From the NCBI GenBank assembly GCA_016458225.1, contig JAEMGR010000008.1:1-59912 (forward strand): a stretch of 59,912 nucleotides of DNA, written 5' to 3'. The position numbers and the translations under genes were made by a program. This stretch comes from Myxococcaceae bacterium JPH2 (GTDB taxonomy: Bacteria; Myxococcota; Myxococcia; Myxococcales; Myxococcaceae). Shown piece after piece: positions 19,307 through 27,886 of the stretch. Within the stretch, counting starts at the first letter, position 1. Each line of letters begins with the position of its first letter. A model generated the notes under the pieces. The model did not search any database. It was given only the letters and a program-made list of their open reading frames with translations, and was not told where the DNA came from.

Positions 19307-21886
19307 ATGGGATGGGCTGGCCGTTGGGTCGCGACCGCGTGCGTGCTGGCTTGTGTGGCCATGGGCATGGCCGGATGCAAGGCCTCGAACGCGTCGCCCG
19401 CCGTCCATCCGCCCGGGGATCGCCATGATGAACCTCCCGTGAGTGGAGGCTCGGATGGCGGGACGACGGAGCCTCCGCCCACGGATGGAGGCACCTGGCC
19501 CAATGAAGCAGGTGGGCCCGATGGCGGCACGGGGAACCCAGATGCGGGGCCGTTGCCCAACCGCGACGCGGATGCGGTGCGCCAGGAGAACAAGCGCCCG
19601 GGGACCACCGCGTGGCGCCTCACGCACACCGCCAACAACCGGGAGATTGAAGGCTACGCCCTTGAGACCTCGGTGACCCAAGGGGACACGCTGCGCGTGG
19701 CGGTCTCGCTGTCCGACCCCAAGGAGTTCAGTTGGTACGTGTACCGGCTGGGCTACTACAGCGGCTCGGGCGCGCGCGAGGTGGCGCGTGGCAGCCACGT
19801 GCAGGGCATCCGTCAGCCGGACTGTCCCGTCGAGCGCGCCACGGGGGTCATTGCTTGCACCTGGACGCCCACGCTGGAGCTGCCCGTGAAGGAGGACTGG
19901 GTGCGCGGCGTGTACGTCGTGAAGCTCGTGCGCGAGGACACGTTCCAGCGCTACGTGCCCTTCGTGGTGCACGACGCGAACCCGCGCCCCGAGGTGGCGA
20001 TGATCATCCCCACCGCCACCTGGGCCGCGTACAACACCTGGGGCGGGACGAGCCTCTACGACGACCAGAACCGCGTGATGAAGGACCTGGGCGTCGCGCG
20101 CGCGTTCCAGTCTTCCTACGACCGGCCCTTCGCGCGAGGCCAGGGCACCGGGCACCTGATGGTGGACGACATCAGCGTGGTGACGTGGCTGGAGTCGCAG
20201 GGCCTGGACGTGGGCTACTTCACCGACGAGGACATGGACGCGCGCTACGACTTCTTGAGCGGCGCCAAGGTCCTCATGTTGTCGGGACATGACGAGTACT
20301 GGTCCAGCCGTCAGCGCGACGCCGCGGACCGGGCCCTGTCCGAGGGGCGCTCGCTCCTCAACCTGGGCGCGAACAACGGGTACTGGCAGGTGAGGATGGA
20401 CGCCGCGCGCGATGGTCGGACCCGGCGCATCGTCACGTGCTTCAAGGGCCATGACAGCGACCCGTTCAAGGATCAGCGGCGCACGGTGAAGTTCCGCGAG
20501 CTGCCCAAGCCGCGCCCCGAGAACGGCCTGTTCGGCGTGATGTTCAACAGCCGCTGGCACCAGTGGTCGTTCCCCGCGGTCATCACCGCGCCCAGTCACT
20601 GGGCGCTGGCGGGCACGGGCCTCAAGACGGGAGACACGCTCTGGATGTCCAACGGCTATGAGTTGGATCAGCGCGTGGACAACGGCTTCGAGCCGGAAGG
20701 TCTGGAGGTGCTCGCCGAGTCTCCCGCCTTGTCGCTCCAGGGTGCCTTCGGCTACTCGCAGATGGTGGTGCGCCAGCAGGGCAGCGCCTACGTCTTCTCC
20801 GCGGGAGGCATCGACTTCGCGCAGAAGCTGGCCGGCACGCCCGATCGTCAGCCCGACGCGAGGGCGGGGCGCATCGTGGCCAACGTGCTGTTCCGGGCGA
20901 TGGGCCACACCGTGCCGGAGGCCTTGGTGCAGTTTCAGCCCCCCGCGACGCCGTCCGCGACCGGCCCTTTCGCGAAGGATGTGCGCACCGTGGCGGGCAA
21001 GCCGGGCAAGCGCGGCGCCGCGCTTGGACGCATCGCGGAGGACTCGCTCGGCGCTCCGGTGGCGGTGGCGGTGTTGCCGGGCGGCGGCTGGGCGGTGGTG
21101 GATGGACTGGCGAACGCGGTGAAGCGCATCTCACCCGAGGGCGAGGTGAGCACGTTGCTCGGAGATCTCGCCGGACCGCTCGGCATCGCGGCGGACGCGG
21201 CGGGGAACATCTACGTATCCGACTCGGACAACAGCGTCATCCGGCGCATCACCCCGGGGGGACGCGACGAGGTGTTCGCGGGCTCCGGGACGGGGCTGCT
21301 GGATGGACCCGCGAGGTCCGCGTCGTTCAATCAGCCCGCCGGACTCGCCTTCACCCCGGATGGCAACACGCTCCTGGTGGCGGACTTGAACAATGGCCTC
21401 ATCCGCCGCATCGACATGACGACCTCCGAGCACCTCGTGTCGACCGTGGGCGGCGATTGGCTCTATCGCCCGTCCGCGGTGACGGCGGCCTCGGATGGGA
21501 CCCTGTATGTCGTTGAGTCGGGGATGTCCCGCGTGGTGCGCCTGCGTGGAGGCGCGACCACGGTGATGACCGGGAGCGTGCCGGGCTACCAGGATGGCCC
21601 GGCGTCCTCCGCGCAGCTCATGCCCTACCTGGGCATCGCGCTGCTGAAGGATGGCTCGCTCGCGATATCGGACCCGGGCAACTACCGGGTGCGCCGGCTC
21701 CTGTTCACCTCGGAGGGCGCACCGGATCGCCTGACGACGCTGGCGGGGACCGGGCGCTATGGCTTCGGGGGCGGGCCGGGGGGAGACGCAAGCCTCGTCC
21801 TCCCCGCCGGCCTCGCCCTGGGCCCGGACGGCACGCTCTACGTCGCCGACGCGGGCAACGCGCTGGTGCGCGCCATCACTCCGTGA
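19307..21886 (+). CDS. Lipoprotein: N,N-dimethylformamidase-like domain plus NHL beta-propeller
   Basis: 859 residues. Lipoprotein signal ending MGMAGC (Cys24), then a Gly/Pro/Asp linker to about residue 90. Residues about 95-540 resemble the large-subunit domain of N,N-dimethylformamidase (EVAMIIPTATWAAYNTWGGTS, VLMLSGHDEYWSSRQRDA, LLNLGANNGYWQVR). From about 555 to the end at least five NHL-type repeats appear (PLGIAADAAGNIYVSDSDN, PAGLAFTPDGNTLLVADLNN, PAGLALGPDGTLYVADAGN), predicting a beta-propeller. Enzymatic activity is not established; it is a surface or periplasmic protein. The ATG at 19307 follows GACGGAGGGT. Its last 11 bases overlap the convergent gene. Confidence 0.85.
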   Translation: MGWAGRWVATACVLACVAMGMAGCKASNASPAVHPPGDRHDEPPVSGGSDGGTTEPPPTDGGTWPNEAGGPDGGTGNPDAGPLPNRDADAVRQENKRPGTTAWRLTHTANNREIEGYALETSVTQGDTLRVAVSLSDPKEFSWYVYRLGYYSGSGAREVARGSHVQGIRQPDCPVERATGVIACTWTPTLELPVKEDWVRGVYVVKLVREDTFQRYVPFVVHDANPRPEVAMIIPTATWAAYNTWGGTSLYDDQNRVMKDLGVARAFQSSYDRPFARGQGTGHLMVDDISVVTWLESQGLDVGYFTDEDMDARYDFLSGAKVLMLSGHDEYWSSRQRDAADRALSEGRSLLNLGANNGYWQVRMDAARDGRTRRIVTCFKGHDSDPFKDQRRTVKFRELPKPRPENGLFGVMFNSRWHQWSFPAVITAPSHWALAGTGLKTGDTLWMSNGYELDQRVDNGFEPEGLEVLAESPALSLQGAFGYSQMVVRQQGSAYVFSAGGIDFAQKLAGTPDRQPDARAGRIVANVLFRAMGHTVPEALVQFQPPATPSATGPFAKDVRTVAGKPGKRGAALGRIAEDSLGAPVAVAVLPGGGWAVVDGLANAVKRISPEGEVSTLLGDLAGPLGIAADAAGNIYVSDSDNSVIRRITPGGRDEVFAGSGTGLLDGPARSASFNQPAGLAFTPDGNTLLVADLNNGLIRRIDMTTSEHLVSTVGGDWLYRPSAVTAASDGTLYVVESGMSRVVRLRGGATTVMTGSVPGYQDGPASSAQLMPYLGIALLKDGSLAISDPGNYRVRRLLFTSEGAPDRLTTLAGTGRYGFGGGPGGDASLVLPAGLALGPDGTLYVADAGNALVRAITP

Positions 21887-23504
21887 CGCCCGCGACCGTG
21901 TTCGTCGCGGGGGTGGCGCAGCCTGACTCCACGGCGCCAACGTCTGGTGCCGCGCCGCAGAAGGGCAGCCCCACGTCCGCGCCCTGATCCACCGCGCTCG
22001 GGCCTGGGGCCAGGGTGGTGGTATCGGCCAGCGCCGTGCCGCCCTCGCGCGAGTTCGCGTCCTGCCCGGACTGCTTCCAGACGGTCAGCGACTGCCCCAC
22101 CCAGTCCGCTCCAGGGACGAAGAAGCTGGCCGTGGAGAAGCTGGCGCCTTGCGCATACAGGTTGTTGTCGAGCTTCAGGCCCGGCGCCTGTCCACCCAGG
22201 CTCACGGCGCTGCGAGCGGCGAAGATGTTGTTGCGCACGGTGACGTTGGTGGAGGCCCCGCCGGTGCCATGGCCCACCACGAGCGCGAAGCCCTCGACGT
22301 CGGTGACGGTGTTGTTCAGCACGCGCACGTCGGTGCCGTTCTCGATGCGCATGGCCGAGCCCTCGGGCGCCACCACGCCATGGATGCGATTGCGCTGCAC
22401 CCGGATGTTGTTGGGCGGCGGGCCCACGCGGTTGCCACCCACCGCGACGCCGATGGACGTATCGGAGATGTCATTGTTCTCCACCACGACGTTCTTCGCC
22501 GAGTAGTGCACCACGATGGCCTCTCCACGCGAGGTGGTGGAGTTGCGGAAGCCGTGCATGCGATTGCCGCGCACGGTGACGTCGTGACACGTCTTGATGT
22601 CCGTCGCGTTCTCGCGGTTGTCGTGCAGGTGGTTGTTCTCGATGAGCACGCCCTGCGCGGGCGTGTCGTTGCTGAAGCCCTCGGGCCCCAGGCACTGCAC
22701 GGAGTCGCCGGAGTTGTCGTGGATGTCGTTGTCGCGCACGGTGATGTCGCGCGACGTCGGAGTGATGACGATGCCGTGCGAGTCGTCGTTGTCACGACTG
22801 AAGTGGTGGATGGTGTTCTTCTCGATGGTGATGCCATGAGCGCCGCCGTCGGTGCTCACGCCACTTCCGAACGACCCGTGATGGATGTCGTTGCCCGTGA
22901 GGACGGTGCCCTCGGTGTTGCCACTGAAGGCCACGGCGACCTGGCGCTGGCTCTTCCCATCGATGTCGAAGCCCTCGATGGTCCAGTAGGGGCGCTTGAC
23001 TTGCATCATCGCCCACGGTCCCGAGATGGGAACGATGTGGGGAGTGCCCTCGCCGCGCAGCGTGATGCGGGCGTCCTTCGTGCCGGCGGCCACGCTCTCG
23101 TCGATGAGCAGCTGCTCGGCGTAGGTGCCGGATTGGACGCGGATGATGTCGCCCGCGCCCACGACGGAGAGCGCCTTGGAGATGGTGCGCAGCGGGGCTT
23201 CGCGCGCTCCGGAGGCGCTGTCATTGCCCGAGGGGCTGACGTACCACTCGTGCGCGTATTGCGGCGGCGGCACGACGGGAACCTCCGGTGTGACCACGGG
23301 CGGCGGCGTCTCGGTGCTCGGCGTCGTCGTGGGCGGCGGCGTGGGAGTCACCGGCGGCGTGGGCGTGACAACAGGGGATGGCGTGGGGAGGGGTGTCTCC
23401 TTGTTGCCAGGGGTGGTGTTGGCCTCGGAATCCTTGCGTTGGCCACACCCCGCGAGGGTGAGACAGAGCGCGCCGGTGAGGTACAGGCTTCGCAGCGTCG
23501 GCAT
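21876..23504 (-). CDS. Lipoprotein with right-handed parallel beta-helix
   Basis: 542 residues. Lipoprotein signal MPTLRSLYLTGALCLTLAGC (Cys20), a Pro/Thr linker (about 33-83), then a DUF1565-type opening (WYVSPSGNDSASGAREAPLRTI) and many NxI/NxH repeats (for example VLIENNHLHDNREN, VVVENNDISDTSIG) characteristic of a parallel beta-helix as in polysaccharide lyases. A surface polysaccharide-binding or -cleaving role is likely, but catalytic residues cannot be assigned. The ATG at 23504 is preceded by AAGGAGGAG partly held in a hairpin (23509-23536). Convergent with the NHL lipoprotein, with 11 bases of overlap at the stops. Confidence 0.85.
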   Translation of the reverse strand: MPTLRSLYLTGALCLTLAGCGQRKDSEANTTPGNKETPLPTPSPVVTPTPPVTPTPPPTTTPSTETPPPVVTPEVPVVPPPQYAHEWYVSPSGNDSASGAREAPLRTISKALSVVGAGDIIRVQSGTYAEQLLIDESVAAGTKDARITLRGEGTPHIVPISGPWAMMQVKRPYWTIEGFDIDGKSQRQVAVAFSGNTEGTVLTGNDIHHGSFGSGVSTDGGAHGITIEKNTIHHFSRDNDDSHGIVITPTSRDITVRDNDIHDNSGDSVQCLGPEGFSNDTPAQGVLIENNHLHDNRENATDIKTCHDVTVRGNRMHGFRNSTTSRGEAIVVHYSAKNVVVENNDISDTSIGVAVGGNRVGPPPNNIRVQRNRIHGVVAPEGSAMRIENGTDVRVLNNTVTDVEGFALVVGHGTGGASTNVTVRNNIFAARSAVSLGGQAPGLKLDNNLYAQGASFSTASFFVPGADWVGQSLTVWKQSGQDANSREGGTALADTTTLAPGPSAVDQGADVGLPFCGAAPDVGAVESGCATPATNTVAGVTE

Positions 23505-23508
23505 GGGT

Positions 23509-23537
23509 TCGGCTCCTCCTTTTTGAGCGGAGCCGAG
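23509..23537 (-). promoter_or_regulatory. Hairpin enclosing the ribosome-binding site of the beta-helix lipoprotein
   Basis: On the minus strand an eight-base-pair stem (TCGGCTCC pairing with GGAGCCGA) with a 12-base loop ends five bases before the ATG at 23504. The Shine-Dalgarno stretch AAGGAGGAG runs from the loop into the 3' arm, so folding would partly hide it. It may tune translation; it could also be chance in GC-rich DNA. Confidence 0.35.
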
Positions 23538-23760
23538 AACGCTTCGGGGGACGAGCGGTATTCTGCCTGGCGCGAGTGCTGTCTACCGAGCGACCGGGGC
23601 GCCAAGCCCCTTGGGGTAGGCATCGCGCGGACGAATTCCTATCACGCGCGGAGCGCTACAGCAGCGCGCTCGTGCCGGGCGAGTGGGTGACACAGGGCCT
23701 GGATGTTCGCGTGTCGGGCGAGCCTCCGAGGCTCAGCCCGAACGTGATGACTTCGAGCGC

Positions 23761-24156
23761 CTACAGCGGGTGCTCGGGCTTGGGAGGCGGCGGGGGCAAG
23801 AAGAGCTTCGCCGTCCCGGGATGCAGCAGACACGCCTTGGGCACGGGCGCGGGCAAGAGCGCGCCATGCGGCGGTCGCGTGCAAGCACCTGTCGCCACGG
23901 AGGGAGCTGTCCCTGAGGTCGGTGTCGCGGTGAGCGCCTCGGTCGCGGGCTGAAGCGGCGGGGTGGAAGGGCGCTCGTCCGTCCCGTCGGCCACCGTCCC
24001 AGGCTCAGGTGGATCCTCCGGCTCGCGATCCAACCCGAGGATCGCATCGACTCGCTCGCTGTCCTCGTCGCGAGTCTCCTTCGCGCGCGCCGAGGCACAC
24101 GCCGCCACGACCGTGGCCATGGAGATGACCACCCCTCTTCGCACCCACCCGCCCAT
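23761..24156 (-). CDS. Small proline-rich lipoprotein
   Basis: 131 residues, family not recognised. Lipoprotein signal MGGWVRRGVVISMATVVAAC (Cys20). The mature part is acidic near the N-terminus (TRDEDSERVDAILGLDREPE) and low-complexity Pro/Thr/Ala later, ending KLFLPPPPPKPEHPL. The ATG at 24156 has GGAGGGG just upstream. Competing ORFs in other frames here lack signal peptides and are taken as shadows. About 250 bases on each side separate it from its neighbours. Confidence 0.6.
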   Translation of the reverse strand: MGGWVRRGVVISMATVVAACASARAKETRDEDSERVDAILGLDREPEDPPEPGTVADGTDERPSTPPLQPATEALTATPTSGTAPSVATGACTRPPHGALLPAPVPKACLLHPGTAKLFLPPPPPKPEHPL

Positions 24157-24415
24157 GCCACCCCTCCGCTGCCTGCTGTCTGGCAGGGTCCGTCGTGCCC
24201 GGGGTGGGTGCAACGCGTGCCCGGACGCTCCCCCCTGCCTGGGGAACGAGCCCGCTGTTCAGGACGCGGGTCGCCAGCGCGCGCGGGGCGGAGCGAGCTG
24301 ACGACCCCCGGACGGGGTGGAAGGGCGGACGATGTCCCGGGACCCATTGGCCATGGTCCAGCCCCAGGCGAATCCCCACATTCCGCGCGAGGCGGTGCGC
24401 GGAGGAGTGTCGACG

Positions 24416-27109
24416 ATGCTTTGCGAGAACTGCAGGTCCCGGCCGGCCGTGGTCATCCTCAAGCAGCGCGCGGGGGGGCGGGAGGCCACCCTCAACCTCT
24501 GCAACCACTGCGCGAGCGCCATGGGCATGAACTCCGGCTCGCTCGGACCCAACGGGTTCGGCAGCCTGGAGAGTCTCGTTGAGCAGATGATGGGGCCGCG
24601 TCCGAAAGGGCGCGAGAGCCTCCTGGCCCAACTCTCCGAGATGGCCCAGCAGGTCCTGGAGAACGCCGCGCGCCTCACGCTGGAGTGGGGTTACGAACGC
24701 ATGCGCAGCGAGCACCTCCTGCTCTCCATCCTGCGCAACGTCCCCGAGCTGCGGGAGCTGCTCAAGTCCATGGGCGCACCGGTGGACTCCTACGAATCCC
24801 AGCTCGAGGGCGTCATGCCTCGCCGCGAGCCGAGGCGCGCCAAGGGCGTGGGGCTGTCCTCGGGCGTCAAGCGGGTGCTCCAAATCTCCCGCTTCCAGGC
24901 CATCCAGATGGGGCACACCTTCATCGGCCCCGAGCACCTGCTGCTGGCCATCCTCCAGGAGGGAGAGAGCTTCGCGTCGCAGTTCCTCTCCGGCATCAAC
25001 GCGGATGAGCTGCGCCAGCGGCTCGCCACGGGGGGGACGCCCGCGGGCACTCCAGGCACGGGCATGGGGATGGGGGGCGGTCGACGTGGCGCGGGACTGC
25101 CGCCGAACCTCACGCGCTTCACGCGCGACCTCACCGCCATGGCGCAGGCGGGAGAGGTGGATCCCGTCATCGGGCGCGAGAAGGAGATTGAGCGCGTCAT
25201 CCGCATCCTGAGCCGCAAGACGAAGAACAACCCGGTCCTCATCGGCGAGCCGGGCGTGGGAAAGACAGCCATCGCCGAGGGGCTCGCTCAGCGCATCATC
25301 GGGGGCGACGTCCCGGATGTGCTCAAGGACAAGCGCGTGCTGTCCTTGGACCTGGGAAGTGTGCTCGGTGGTACGCGCTTCCGCGGTGAGTTCGAGGAGC
25401 GCTTCAAGGGATTGATGGACGAGGTCCGCAACCTCAAGGGTCGCATCATCCTCTTCATCGACGAGGTCCACACGGTGGTGGGCGCGGGCGGCGCGGAAGG
25501 TTCCATGGATGCGTCCAACATGCTCAAGCCCGCGCTCGCGCGAGGTGAGCTGCAATGCCTGGGCGCCACCACGCTGGACGAATACCGCAAGCACATCGAG
25601 AAGGACGCCGCGCTCGAGCGTCGCTTCCAGCCGGTGATGGTGTCCGAGCCCACGCCGGAGCAGGCCATCGAGATCCTTCGCGGCCTGCGCGACACCTACG
25701 AGGCCCACCACCGCGTGAAGATTCTCGACCCCGCGCTGACCGCGGCGGTGGAGCTGTCGGACAAGTACGTCAATGACCGCTTCCTGCCGGACAAGGCCAT
25801 CGACCTGCTCGATGAGGCGTGCGCCATGGTGCGACTGGGCGCGCGCACGTCGCCGGACCGTCTGGGCGCGCTGGAGGAGGAGCTCGCGCGCAAGGACAAG
25901 GAGAAGGGCGCGGCGGTGGCGGGCGAGCGCTACGACGAAGCCAGCCGCCTGAAGGGAGAGCTGGAGTCCCTGCGCGCCGAACTGGAGGGCCTGCGCACCC
26001 AGTGGCAGCAGAAGAAGGGCGTCACCGAGCCCACGGTGAATCCCGAGGACATCGCCACGGTGGTGAGCGAGTGGACGGGCATCCCCGCGCGCAAGCTCCA
26101 GCTCGAAGAGGGGCAGCGGCTGCTGGAGATGGAGGAGTCGCTCAAGCAGCGCGTGGTGGGACAAGAGGACGCGCTGCGCGCCATCTCCGAGGCGGTGCGT
26201 CGGGCGCGCGCGGGACTCAAGGACCCCAATCGGCCCATCGGCAGCTTCTTGTTCCTCGGGCCCACCGGCGTGGGCAAGACGGAGACCGCGCGCGCCTTGG
26301 CGGACTACCTCTTCAACGACGAGAACGCGATGGTCCGCCTGGACATGTCCGAGTTCCAGGAGCGCCACACCGTGAGTCGCCTCATCGGCGCGCCTCCGGG
26401 CTACGTCGGTTACGAGGAAGCGGGACGATTGACCGAGGCCGTGCGGCGCAGGCCCTACTCGGTGCTCCTCTTCGACGAGGTGGAGAAGGCCCACCCGGAC
26501 GTGTTCAACCTGTTGCTCCAGTTGCTGGATGACGGGCGGCTCACCGACTCGCGGGGCCGCACGGTGGACTTCAAGAACACCGTCATCCTCATGACCTCCA
26601 ACCTGGGCTCGGACATGCTGGGCAACACGCGCGGGTCGCTCGGCTTCCAGCGCACGGCGGAGGGGGTGCGGACGTCGGACGATCGCGCGAGCGAGGCGGT
26701 GATGAACGCTCTGCGCGGCCACTTCCGCCCCGAGTTCATCAACCGCATCGACGAGATCATCGTGTTCCGCCCGCTCGACGCGCCGCAGCTCCGCAAGATT
26801 GTCGACACGCTGCTCGTGTCCACCCGCCGCAAGCTGCACGGGCAGAACGTGACGCTGGAGCTGTCAGACGCCGCGCGGGACGCGCTGGCCGAGCGCGGCT
26901 TCGAGCCTCGCTACGGCGCGCGTCCGTTGCGTCGGCTCATCCAGCGGGAGATTGAAACGGAACTCAGCCGCATGTTGCTGCGCGGCTCGTTGCGAGAAGG
27001 GCAGCGCGTCCGGGTGGACTTCCAGGCCGGCCGCTTCACCTTCCACACCGAGGGCGGCGTGCCGGAGCAGGAATCGACCTCCGAGCCCGCGGCTCCGCCG
27101 CCCGCGTGA
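24416..27109 (+). CDS. Zinc-finger Clp ATPase (ClpC/ClpE type)
   Basis: 897 residues from this start. AAA+ unfoldase that feeds ClpP; cytosolic. An N-terminal C4 zinc finger (Cys3, Cys6, Cys29, Cys32) is as in Bacillus ClpE. Two Clp_N repeats follow (about 75-200: [13 protein letters not shown] and [13 protein letters not shown]). AAA-1 has Walker [10 protein letters not shown] near 277 and Walker [10 protein letters not shown] near 345. A UVR-like coiled segment lies near 485-525, and AAA-2 has GPTGVGKTE near 615. A ClpP-docking loop SLGF is present, so partnership with ClpP is likely. The ATG at 24416 has GGAGGAG eight bases upstream and starts at the zinc finger; an ATG at 24332 is an alternative. 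Confidence 0.93.
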   Translation: MLCENCRSRPAVVILKQRAGGREATLNLCNHCASAMGMNSGSLGPNGFGSLESLVEQMMGPRPKGRESLLAQLSEMAQQVLENAARLTLEWGYERMRSEHLLLSILRNVPELRELLKSMGAPVDSYESQLEGVMPRREPRRAKGVGLSSGVKRVLQISRFQAIQMGHTFIGPEHLLLAILQEGESFASQFLSGINADELRQRLATGGTPAGTPGTGMGMGGGRRGAGLPPNLTRFTRDLTAMAQAGEVDPVIGREKEIERVIRILSRKTKNNPVLIGEPGVGKTAIAEGLAQRIIGGDVPDVLKDKRVLSLDLGSVLGGTRFRGEFEERFKGLMDEVRNLKGRIILFIDEVHTVVGAGGAEGSMDASNMLKPALARGELQCLGATTLDEYRKHIEKDAALERRFQPVMVSEPTPEQAIEILRGLRDTYEAHHRVKILDPALTAAVELSDKYVNDRFLPDKAIDLLDEACAMVRLGARTSPDRLGALEEELARKDKEKGAAVAGERYDEASRLKGELESLRAELEGLRTQWQQKKGVTEPTVNPEDIATVVSEWTGIPARKLQLEEGQRLLEMEESLKQRVVGQEDALRAISEAVRRARAGLKDPNRPIGSFLFLGPTGVGKTETARALADYLFNDENAMVRLDMSEFQERHTVSRLIGAPPGYVGYEEAGRLTEAVRRRPYSVLLFDEVEKAHPDVFNLLLQLLDDGRLTDSRGRTVDFKNTVILMTSNLGSDMLGNTRGSLGFQRTAEGVRTSDDRASEAVMNALRGHFRPEFINRIDEIIVFRPLDAPQLRKIVDTLLVSTRRKLHGQNVTLELSDAARDALAERGFEPRYGARPLRRLIQREIETELSRMLLRGSLREGQRVRVDFQAGRFTFHTEGGVPEQESTSEPAAPPPA

Positions 27110-27133
27110 CGTGACTCACCGCGCGCGAGGGGC

Positions 27134-27553
27134 TCAGGCCACCTTCGCGCGCAGCCGCCCTCGGCGCCGTTCGATGGCCGCGCGGCCCTCGGCCTCGCTG
27201 GCCACGAACTCCAACTCCATGGACGCCTTGCCGAACAGCGAGGCGCCGATGACGAGCGACTTGAGCACGGCCTTCTGGGCGAAGCCGGCCCCGTAGCCCA
27301 CCATCGCGTGGAACCAGTCCGGCGAGACGTTCTGCACCAGATGCGTGCGCGCCGCCGGCTCCACCCCCGAGCCCGTCAGGTCCACCAGCACGAACACCGG
27401 GCCCCGGCTCGCGGCCTGCCGGTACATCTCCACCACCTGCTTCGCACCGTCTACATCGAGCGTCCCGCGGAACGTCACCAGGAGCAGATCAGGCGACTCG
27501 AAACGCCCGTGACTCTCCCCGAAGGACCACTGCGTCTGGGTTGCTGTCGACAC
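27134..27553 (-). CDS. STAS/SpoIIAA-like protein
   Basis: 139 residues, soluble. It looks like the SpoIIAA-like STAS family: FESPDLLLVTFRGTLDVDGAKQVVEMY gives the first strand-helix unit, VFVLVDLTGSGVEPAART the central strand and helix. Such proteins act as regulators or lipid-binding modules; no partner is evident here. The GTG at 27553 is preferred because a GGGGGG run lies seven bases upstream; a GTG nine codons earlier (27580) is possible. Convergent with the Clp ATPase gene, 24 bases apart. It ends in an Arg-rich tail. Confidence 0.75.
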   Translation of the reverse strand: MSTATQTQWSFGESHGRFESPDLLLVTFRGTLDVDGAKQVVEMYRQAASRGPVFVLVDLTGSGVEPAARTHLVQNVSPDWFHAMVGYGAGFAQKAVLKSLVIGASLFGKASMELEFVASEAEGRAAIERRRGRLRAKVA

Positions 27554-27886
27554 GATGTTTCCCCCCTTGTGCAAAGGCACTCAATTCTAAGGCGACCCGC
27601 ACCGCGCCACGCAAGTCGTTGCCTTCGTAACGCAATGAACTCTGTCACCCATGCTGAATAGGTAATTCGTGTTCACTCGGTGTCTGAATGTGTCGTCCGT
27701 CGGTATTCCTGAGGGTTGTCTGGAAAACACCGTGTGACGTGCCGGCAGTTATCGTGGTTTGCGGTGTTTGGTCCGAGGGGAGGGCGTTGTTGTCGCGAGG
27801 CCGAGATGCTGTGCTGCGCATGTTTCGCGGCCTGAGGGTGGAGGGGGCGCTGGAGCCTTGGGGGCGTCCAGCGGGGAGGGCTGAGC
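27554..27886. other. Intergenic region between STAS gene and histidine kinase
   Basis: 333 bases without a supported gene, more A/T-rich in its first half (about 27580-27760) than its surroundings. It must contain divergent promoters for the STAS gene and the histidine kinase. A -10-like TAGAAT lies on the minus strand at 27589-27584, but no good -35 box is at standard spacing. Small ORFs here lack ribosome-binding sites. Nothing else is recognised. Confidence 0.5.

Noticed and set aside
23576-23953. Rightward ORF across the small proline-rich lipoprotein
   Set aside because: It lacks a ribosome-binding site and any recognisable signal. The leftward frame has a lipoprotein signal and GGAGGGG before its ATG.
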